From a virus, in IMG/VR virus record IMGVR_UViG_3300018411_000029, positions 1 through 51,307 of that record: DNA of 51,307 nucleotides. One strand, 5' to 3'. This document shows, piece after piece, positions 45,187-51,307 of this stretch. Made by a program: the position numbers and the translations under genes. How positions within the stretch are numbered: position 1 is the first letter of the stretch; each line of letters opens with the position of its first letter. The notes below the pieces were generated by a model. The model ran no database searches. It was not told the DNA's origin and saw only the letters and a list, made by a program, of their open reading frames with translations.

Positions 45187-46563
45187 ATGACCACAGACGT
45201 AGAAAACACCGCCCTGACCGAAGAAGAAATCCAGCACATTGAATCGATGTCGTTGGAAGATCTGTTGGAAGACCTGACGGGAATCGAAAACACTCTGAAC
45301 GCCCCTGGCGCAGAAGACCTCACTGTCGACGATCTCTCGCCGACCTTCGAGTCGCTGATGTCATTGGTCGATGAAATTCGTCAAGTAGGGGGCATCAGTC
45401 GCAGTGACGCCCAGACGCTCATGTTCATGACATCCTCCATGGAAAGTCACGCAGACTGTTTCGATGGGTTGCCGATGAACTCTTTCACCGAGTTGCCCTC
45501 ACGAGTGAACTACGATGTGTCCATGGAAAACATCGTTGTCAGAGGAGCGAAAGCGATCGCCGATGTAATCCGTAAGATCATCAAGTGGGTGCGTGAACAC
45601 GTCAAGGCGTTTTTCTCTTGGGCTGCTCAGTTGTTTTCCAAGAACAAGAAAATCAACGCCGCTGCCAAAAAGATTGCCGAAGAAAAGAAAGACATCTCTG
45701 ACAAGGCACTCCAATCCTCTACCGAAAAATCCCTGTTAAACGACAATAAAGCCATCCCCACACCTTTCGTCAAAGAGACGGTGGCTGAGGTCAAGAAAGA
45801 AATAGAGAAGTCCTCTGAAAAGAGTATCCTCGATATCGACGGCCCTATCAAAACCCTGGAAGATCTTGACAAGTACATGGGCGTTGATCGTGGTACGACC
45901 AAGACCGCCGTAGAGACAGTGGTTAAAAAGAAAGTCAAGGAAGCTAAAGCCGCTCTAGAGACTCAGATACCTGACAGCATGCATTTTTTTGAGGGTAAGG
46001 GGACTCTGATACAGATGGTGGCTGGTGGCATCATAGGTCGTCTAAAAGAAACTGGCGACGCCTACAACTTCGCCGTCGGCATGCAAATGGAGTATATGAA
46101 TCTTTTACCGCATGATGCACCCGATATTGGTCTGGTTGAGATTACCCGAGACCAAGAAAATATCGCTCATGTGTTGGAAGGTAATCTCAGCAAGGTTTTA
46201 GGCTTCCTCGAGGAGAAAACTAAAGTCTATTCGCTCACCAGCAGGAAAGACGCCATGCTCGTGCTGGCTCAAATTGACAGATGGGTTAAATCAAACCATT
46301 CAAAGATAACCAATATAAGCAATAAGCTTGAATCCGAGTTAACACATCAGGCACGTGCCATCGTTGTCGAACTCAAGCATACCGAAAGTCTTCTTAGCGC
46401 CGCCGAACGTTCTTCGGACGCGCAGCAGTTGAGGATACTTAAGGCGACGGCAGATTTTACCAGAGCCAGACAGAAAGCCGCAGAGTTCGCAGTTAATCTC
46501 GTCGCTCTGTTCATGAAGGACTACGGTCGGGCTATTCAGTTAATAGCTAAGTACCGCTCTTAA
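45187..46563 (+). CDS. Probable internal virion protein with propeptide, 458 aa
   Basis: The first ~115 residues are acidic and helical (SMSLEDLLEDLTGIENTL), like the propeptides of phiKZ inner-body proteins; VSMENIVV at about 117 and SMSLED near 20 fit the S/A/G-x-E cleavage rule. From about 125 the protein becomes strongly basic and Lys-rich (IRKIIKWVREHVKAFFSW, AAKKIAEEKKD), then helical to the end. Codon use changes along the gene: the 3' half is clearly richer in A+T than its neighbours, hinting at a recombined or acquired segment. The assignment to the virion interior is inference. Confidence 0.6.
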   Translation: MTTDVENTALTEEEIQHIESMSLEDLLEDLTGIENTLNAPGAEDLTVDDLSPTFESLMSLVDEIRQVGGISRSDAQTLMFMTSSMESHADCFDGLPMNSFTELPSRVNYDVSMENIVVRGAKAIADVIRKIIKWVREHVKAFFSWAAQLFSKNKKINAAAKKIAEEKKDISDKALQSSTEKSLLNDNKAIPTPFVKETVAEVKKEIEKSSEKSILDIDGPIKTLEDLDKYMGVDRGTTKTAVETVVKKKVKEAKAALETQIPDSMHFFEGKGTLIQMVAGGIIGRLKETGDAYNFAVGMQMEYMNLLPHDAPDIGLVEITRDQENIAHVLEGNLSKVLGFLEEKTKVYSLTSRKDAMLVLAQIDRWVKSNHSKITNISNKLESELTHQARAIVVELKHTESLLSAAERSSDAQQLRILKATADFTRARQKAAEFAVNLVALFMKDYGRAIQLIAKYRS

Positions 46564-46578
46564 TTAGTGAGCCAACAT

Positions 46579-46607
46579 AAGAGAGCAGCCCTCGGGCTGC
46601 TCTCTAT
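46579..46607. terminator. Bidirectional terminator
   Basis: GAGAGCAGCC pairs with GGCTGCTCTC around CTCG with CATAA/TATG flanks, between convergent genes. Confidence 0.8.
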
Positions 46608-46611
46608 GCCG

Positions 46612-49527
46612 TTACACCGAGTGTTGTGAGAACAAGATGTCGATGGCATCCTCGACGCCGTATGTGGCGTTAGGTAGGGCCACCAGCTTCTTACCGATGC
46701 AGAGTCGGGCTGATTCATTGCTCATGCTGATGACGCTGAAATCACGCTCACCACCAAGATTATTGACATTGACCCCAATGACATACCCACCCACGACGTC
46801 CTTCAAGGTTTCGCTGATCCCGTTGCGGGTAACCTGCATCTCCTTGAACAACTGAGCGACTGTCTTTCGTGTGCTCTTGCGAATCTCTTCCTTGAGGGCT
46901 TCATCACGATAGACCATGGGGCTGACAAAGTATTCAATCCGCAGGCGTTGCGCCGCTTCAAGCGATACAGTCAAGCTACCGTCAACAATGGCATCGACCA
47001 GACCCACAGTCGTCCTAGGATGGAACCACAGTGTGGTATTCTCCAGCAACTTATCGCGGATCGGTTTCAGGGTAATGTTGACCCACTCTACCACCTGTCT
47101 CGGTACGGTTTCTCGGTAAGCCAAGTCCGTGCCGTTGGTGACAAAGTAGTACGCCCCATCGAACAGCACCAGTTCCACCTGCCGCAGGATCGAACGAGGC
47201 GATCTTACAATCGGCGCTCCGTTTTGGATGATCACATCACCCTTGCGATGAAGGTACACAGTACGATTGTCCTCTACCACGATGTCTCCGACCCGATGAT
47301 CGTACACTATGGCAGGTTTACCCGAACTGTAGTCAATGACCACCGCGCCGGTTTCAGTATCCCGTGCCGGGATGTTGGTGGTGTACAGTAGAGGAACGTC
47401 TTCTTCGTACCGTAGGTATTGTTCTTCGCCGATGGTCGAACGTGCCCGTGCCCACAACCCTGTGAGTTCGTGACCCAACTTTACAGTCAGCTGTTCATGG
47501 TACAAACCCGTCACCGGATAGGGCACCATGAAGTGTCCAAATCGCTCATCGATAATGCTGCTTTCGCCGGCGGGCACCAGGTCGTTGCGCACACCGTAGA
47601 ACACGTCAAAGACGGTCGACAGTTCAGCAGGGTAAGGGTGTGGTGAAATACCTTCGCCCTCAAATCCATCGAGGTAGACGCGGTCTTCACGGTCCACATC
47701 CCACGTTGAGTCAAAGCGGAATTCAAAGACCCATTCCTTGGTCTTCGGGTCCCGACCCAGTAGTTGACCATTCAGGTAGACCCGTGTGACTTCACCCGGA
47801 GGGGTGTAAGCCAGCTGAGCTACCAGTACTTCCTCATCCATGTCCTTCAACGCATCGGTACTAGCGGTCATGATGCGCAATACCCAGCCGGTCTCAGTGC
47901 GCTCGAACTGGTGGGTATTGACATTGACCCCAACGCCCATGGTCCCGTTGTCGTCCACGAAGAACTTACGGGTGATCTCAGGTGCACCGAAGTAATACGG
48001 CCTGACCTTGAACACACCATCGGTGATGTCGTAGACATAGTGGAACGGGGTGTAGAAGAAGGTGCTGTTGTTTACCGTGTCAGCCAGCAGATCAGAAGGC
48101 AGTGACATGATCGATTCGCGTTCTTCCCGATCGACAATCGATAGGTAACCCCCCTCGTCCCGATACAGCGTGGTAGGAAGGATGGTGATGCGCTGCCCAT
48201 TGTCCATGACATCGGCAGTGTTCAGGATCTGTTCAATGGTCTTGCTGAGTGTCACTACGTTCGACCCTGCACCCGAAGAAATTTCCTTAATCTCAGGTAC
48301 TGGCATCTCACGGGTGGCGGCGTACAAACGACGGGTGGCATTGTCGATATCCGTCACGCAGCTAAAGCCCGCATCTGTCAGACGGTCCAGTTGAGTCTGG
48401 ATTTGGACGTTGGTGATCGGCAGGTCAATCGAACCCAAAGCGTTGTGGATCACACGCTCCTTGAGCTTGTCGAACCCGATAGCATTCGAGCCACCCGTCG
48501 CTGGCAATGACGCCATGAACCGACTTGCCGTCAGCCGCTTCACTGGAGCGGTGTACTTGCCTTTGTCGTCGTTGTCGTAATCCTCGTACGTAGCCGTGAA
48601 CATGCCCGCACTGTAACCCTGAATAGCCAGCTCCAGTGCCCCACGGGTGGTGTAGATGTCGATCCGCAACGTACGGTTGAGTAGTCCACTGCTGTAGTAG
48701 ATCTGAGGGATACTCACATTGAGCATGCCATCGTCGAGCAACTTCAACACAGCGGTCGGAGTACCTGGATCGTAAACCAAGTCACTGTGCGTGGTCTTGA
48801 TCTCTTTCCAACCATCGTCACCTGTGCTGGTGTAGACACGGCAGTGATGGTATTGATCGGCGTACTTATACGACTTGTTGAATGTCTTGGCTGCCGACAT
48901 CGGTGCGGTGTAACTCTTGATCTCGATCTGCTGAGCAGGAACTTCCAATTGCAGGTATTCTTCATGTCCGATGTTGTAGTTCAGGATAGAGAACGCGACC
49001 TTGTTGGTCTCAAGCGCCTGCAGGGGCGACGGACGACTGTTGTCGTACACCACCTGAATGCCCTGGTGAGGTAAGACCCGGATCTCAATGGGGTATTGCA
49101 GAGTAAACGGTACGTCGCCTGCCATGACCTTGGTATGGCGTGGGATGACGAGCTTGCGCACACCGGCATTGCCAATATCGACCGCCTTCTCAATGATCTC
49201 GCTGAGGCTGTACACTAGCAACAGTTCGGTGGTGGACGGAATGGAGAAGACGTTGAGGTAATCGACATCACTCATGTGGTGATACAGGTCCTCACGTCCC
49301 TGTGCCAATTCAGGGTACTGACGCAGGTTGAGGATTTCATCCTTGCGAGCCAGGTTACTGAACAGGGTGGAGGCAAACTCCATCACATAGACGAACGCAT
49401 TGGATGCGTCGACGATTTCGACTTCCCCGCCGCGCACTTTCTCCAGGTATTCAATCCCCTGGCGCTGGATGGCCATGGGGTTCAATCGTGCCGCATCGAT
49501 CATGCGGGACAAATCAGAACGAGACAT
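46612..49527 (-). CDS. Large virion protein, possibly baseplate wedge-like, 971 aa
   Basis: The protein is long, beta-rich and of even composition, with repeated short-strand patterns (LRIDIYTTRGALELAIQ, VYLNGQLLGRD, VYLDGFEGEG), typical of phage tail-baseplate or fibre-attachment proteins. The segment RIDIYTTRG with following G-x-G turns loosely recalls gp6/J-type baseplate proteins. ATG 49527 follows TGGAGCCTGTCA. It lies 12 bases after the 395-aa gene and is the last gene of its unit. No enzyme motif was seen. The exact role is not established. Confidence 0.72.
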   Translation of the reverse strand: MSRSDLSRMIDAARLNPMAIQRQGIEYLEKVRGGEVEIVDASNAFVYVMEFASTLFSNLARKDEILNLRQYPELAQGREDLYHHMSDVDYLNVFSIPSTTELLLVYSLSEIIEKAVDIGNAGVRKLVIPRHTKVMAGDVPFTLQYPIEIRVLPHQGIQVVYDNSRPSPLQALETNKVAFSILNYNIGHEEYLQLEVPAQQIEIKSYTAPMSAAKTFNKSYKYADQYHHCRVYTSTGDDGWKEIKTTHSDLVYDPGTPTAVLKLLDDGMLNVSIPQIYYSSGLLNRTLRIDIYTTRGALELAIQGYSAGMFTATYEDYDNDDKGKYTAPVKRLTASRFMASLPATGGSNAIGFDKLKERVIHNALGSIDLPITNVQIQTQLDRLTDAGFSCVTDIDNATRRLYAATREMPVPEIKEISSGAGSNVVTLSKTIEQILNTADVMDNGQRITILPTTLYRDEGGYLSIVDREERESIMSLPSDLLADTVNNSTFFYTPFHYVYDITDGVFKVRPYYFGAPEITRKFFVDDNGTMGVGVNVNTHQFERTETGWVLRIMTASTDALKDMDEEVLVAQLAYTPPGEVTRVYLNGQLLGRDPKTKEWVFEFRFDSTWDVDREDRVYLDGFEGEGISPHPYPAELSTVFDVFYGVRNDLVPAGESSIIDERFGHFMVPYPVTGLYHEQLTVKLGHELTGLWARARSTIGEEQYLRYEEDVPLLYTTNIPARDTETGAVVIDYSSGKPAIVYDHRVGDIVVEDNRTVYLHRKGDVIIQNGAPIVRSPRSILRQVELVLFDGAYYFVTNGTDLAYRETVPRQVVEWVNITLKPIRDKLLENTTLWFHPRTTVGLVDAIVDGSLTVSLEAAQRLRIEYFVSPMVYRDEALKEEIRKSTRKTVAQLFKEMQVTRNGISETLKDVVGGYVIGVNVNNLGGERDFSVISMSNESARLCIGKKLVALPNATYGVEDAIDILFSQHSV

Positions 49528-49539
49528 TGACAGGCTCCA

Positions 49540-50727
49540 TTAAACGACGATGAGTCCAGACTGATCTGGAGTGGTTGTGGTAGGACTTGGGGCTGTGGAC
49601 GGCATGGGCTTATTCAAATCGCCCCGTGTTACTTTCACGTAGTCGTCCTTATCGATCCACCACTCCAGTTCGTTGTTGTTCATCAGATTGATCCACGGGA
49701 AGCCTTTATAGTTAAACAGCTTCCGTTCTTCTGGCTCAATGCGCTTCATTTTCTTTTCGCGTTCACCATCGCCCATCATCGGGTTAAAGATGACCACCAA
49801 CTTATTGAACTCCCACAAGGTGATGGGGTCGTTATATTCAGCGATGGTGCAGGCGAAGCTTGCTTGAACACTCTTGTTATTTTCGTTGTATGGCGTGTCA
49901 CGACTGTAGTTAAACGAGGTGCCGATTGACAGGCCTACCGGGAAGGCTGCCCCGCAGGCTGCCCACTTCTGGATATACCGTCCTGACCAGTCTGTCACAA
50001 AACGATAGATCCGAGACATGTAGTCAATCTCGTTCTGCACAATCGAGTAACCAGCAGGCTGAATCTTCGTGCCCAGATAGACACCGCCGATGTACAGTAG
50101 CCACGCAAACAGCGTCAATGATATAGGATCACCTAGGGTGTTTTCGAAGGTACAATCGAGTTCGAATCGACCATTTACCTCGGCGATCGAGTCGTTCATC
50201 ATCCAGACTTCTTTAGCCATCCCTTCGTTACTGCTGTATGCATGGAGCATCAGGTCAGGCCAGCCACTCATGTTGGTCAGCGTGTTACTGAGAAGGGGCA
50301 TAAAGGCTTGACGATTGTCAAAAATGACGTTGTCGTTTGCAATTCCCTGGTCATGTTTACTGCGTTGATTGTCATGAATGATACTGTCCGGCCAAAGCAT
50401 CCGACGGATGATTCGACTGTATGACCGTGGATTTTCACTGGCCAAAACGGACAATTGACGCACTGCCATCACGTTATCGTATGACAGGTTTAAATTTGGA
50501 CGTGTGAAAAACGTCAATCCCTGCATGTCGGTGTTAGCCGGAACCGCAGAACCCTGTTGTGTTCTGTTATAACCGGCCAGAAGATCATGGAAACGGGCTC
50601 CCACCGCACCGGTTCCTTGCTCGCGGGTCAGACGTTGCATCAGTGCATCATCGCTGTCGAAACCTCCGTGCTTGGCGACTGTGTCAAGCACTCGTTTCAT
50701 CAACTTATGTTGGTCGTTCATCTCCAT
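49540..50727 (-). CDS. Probable virion protein, 395 aa
   Basis: ATG 50727 has AAAAGG four bases upstream; ATG 50721 is an alternative. The product has an aromatic, hydrophobic middle (ISLTLFAWLLYIGGVYLG, about 208-225, possibly a buried or membrane-active helix) and a Tyr/Trp/Asn-rich C-terminal half, ending in a Ser/Thr/Pro linker-like tail (STAPSPTTTTPDQ). The linker and neighbours suggest a tail protein. No family recognised. Confidence 0.7.
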   Translation of the reverse strand: MEMNDQHKLMKRVLDTVAKHGGFDSDDALMQRLTREQGTGAVGARFHDLLAGYNRTQQGSAVPANTDMQGLTFFTRPNLNLSYDNVMAVRQLSVLASENPRSYSRIIRRMLWPDSIIHDNQRSKHDQGIANDNVIFDNRQAFMPLLSNTLTNMSGWPDLMLHAYSSNEGMAKEVWMMNDSIAEVNGRFELDCTFENTLGDPISLTLFAWLLYIGGVYLGTKIQPAGYSIVQNEIDYMSRIYRFVTDWSGRYIQKWAACGAAFPVGLSIGTSFNYSRDTPYNENNKSVQASFACTIAEYNDPITLWEFNKLVVIFNPMMGDGEREKKMKRIEPEERKLFNYKGFPWINLMNNNELEWWIDKDDYVKVTRGDLNKPMPSTAPSPTTTTPDQSGLIVV

Positions 50728-50754
50728 TATGCCTTTTCAATAGGAAGTCGTTTC

Positions 50755-51307
50755 ATGAACAAAAAAGTCTCGCAAGAGAGCTTGGTTGGCATCAGTAGCC
50801 TGATCGTCTCAGGCGTTGGCCTACTTGCTAAATACAGTCCTCAGATCGTCGCCGCACTGAAGAACAAGTCGGATGACTCCGCAGGTGGCAAAGCCATCCA
50901 AATGGCCAAAGACGCCCTGCGTTCTTCGACGACCTCCGATCTGGTTCGCTTCACACAATCTGCCAGGGTTGAGCCCATCTTGCTGATGGACAAGCGTGCA
51001 GTCAACACCCCATTCATTCAGGATGTGGTCCATTCTCTGTATAACATGTTCACCGGATACTGGCTTCTGGCAGTCTCGCTTGACACCAAGATCAATGGGG
51101 TCACCGTCGGCCGTCGCCTTGACAAGTTTGCCACCGACCGCGATCTGGCTGAAGACACTCTGACCCTGTTCGGCGAAGACACCAATCCGTCGATGGAGTC
51201 TTTCGGCCTGGCGTTCATCAAGGAAATCATCGACGAGCAGGACGGTGTCACTCTGGAATCCGCGAATCTCCACCCGGCTGAAGTGGCTGCAGAACTCCAA
51301 ACGGCCA
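50755..51307 (+). CDS. Unrecognised protein, N-terminal part (runs off the right edge)
   Basis: ATG 50755 follows TAGGAAGTCGTTTC and the frame stays open to the end of the window (at least 184 residues). It starts MNKKVSQESLVGISSLIVSG, a weakly hydrophobic helix, then a basic-acidic helical region and EPILLMDKRAVNTPFIQDVV. The start of this plus-strand gene is divergent from the minus-strand virion gene at 50727, with only 27 bases between, so the promoters must overlap the coding ends. No family recognised; probably a virion protein by context. Confidence 0.7.
   Translation, partial: MNKKVSQESLVGISSLIVSGVGLLAKYSPQIVAALKNKSDDSAGGKAIQMAKDALRSSTTSDLVRFTQSARVEPILLMDKRAVNTPFIQDVVHSLYNMFTGYWLLAVSLDTKINGVTVGRRLDKFATDRDLAEDTLTLFGEDTNPSMESFGLAFIKEIIDEQDGVTLESANLHPAEVAAELQTA

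Noticed and set aside
1-51307. tRNA genes, CRISPR arrays, IS elements
   Set aside because: No cloverleaf with a conserved T-loop, no regularly spaced direct repeats and no transposase or integrase motifs were seen in any spacer.

Overview
The window is a dense, intron- and intein-bearing piece of a giant (jumbo) tailed-phage genome of the phiKZ-related type (Chimalliviridae-like), most likely infecting a Pseudomonas-like proteobacterium. The main reasons are: parts of multisubunit DNA-directed RNA polymerase split into separate genes, including two different beta'-C-terminal subunits, which implies two polymerases as in phiKZ; a family B DNA polymerase split in two; a highly codon-biased ~636-residue protein that I take to be the major capsid protein; and long blocks of large unrecognised virion-type genes. 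No tRNA, rRNA, CRISPR array, integrase or IS element was seen. The species and host cannot be fixed from sequence alone.

Layout. 0-1.1 kb: end of one gene and two small genes. 1.1-3.4 kb: C-terminal half of DNA polymerase B. 3.5-6.8 kb: divergent pair of a probable virion gene (minus) and the capsid gene (plus), with a palindrome-rich 306-bp spacer. 6.9-9.1 kb: RNA polymerase beta' N-terminal subunit, broken by two group I introns that leave a 15-nt exon coding ADFDG, the centre of the catalytic NADFDGD motif. 9.1-18.9 kb: unrecognised genes, an SbcD-like phosphoesterase, an SSB-like protein, and a protein with a long Arg/Asp/Gly-rich tail. 19.4-23.7 kb: beta-C and beta'-C RNA polymerase subunits in tandem. 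24.2-26.4 kb: a superfamily 2 helicase whose Walker A motif is interrupted by a 228-residue class 3 intein. 26.5-29.8 kb: small genes including an HD-domain protein. 34.9-29.8 kb (minus): operon of an unknown protein, the second beta'-C subunit, and a 970-residue repeat protein. 35-37.4 kb: possible tail/baseplate assembly genes with a candidate -1 frameshift site. 37.5-41 kb: a string of small accessory genes, including a proteasome-like (Ntn) protein, a DarG-like macro domain and a protein resembling Acb2/Tad1 cyclic-nucleotide sponges; this looks like an anti-defence locus. 42.9-41.1 kb (minus): N-terminal half of DNA polymerase B. 43-51.3 kb: an HExxH metallopeptidase with a membrane segment, and virion-type genes.

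How the genes work together. RNA polymerase parts from four loci must assemble into at least two enzymes, one of which in phiKZ is packaged in the virion and one made after infection. The two polymerase B pieces, 38 kb apart and on opposite strands, each carry one essential catalytic aspartate and so should function only as a complex. Transcription units are closed by a very uniform family of hairpin terminators, often shared between convergent genes. Several units of small genes are opened by a repeated promoter-like element whose core is TTTCAACC-TACAT.

The strongest unusual signals are the twin introns around a 15-nt exon, the class 3 intein placed between the Lys and Thr of a P-loop, the DNA polymerase divided between motifs A and B, the repeat protein co-transcribed with an RNA polymerase subunit, and the anti-defence-like cluster at 37.5-39.6 kb. 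Assignments to families rest on motif reading by eye; no database search was possible.
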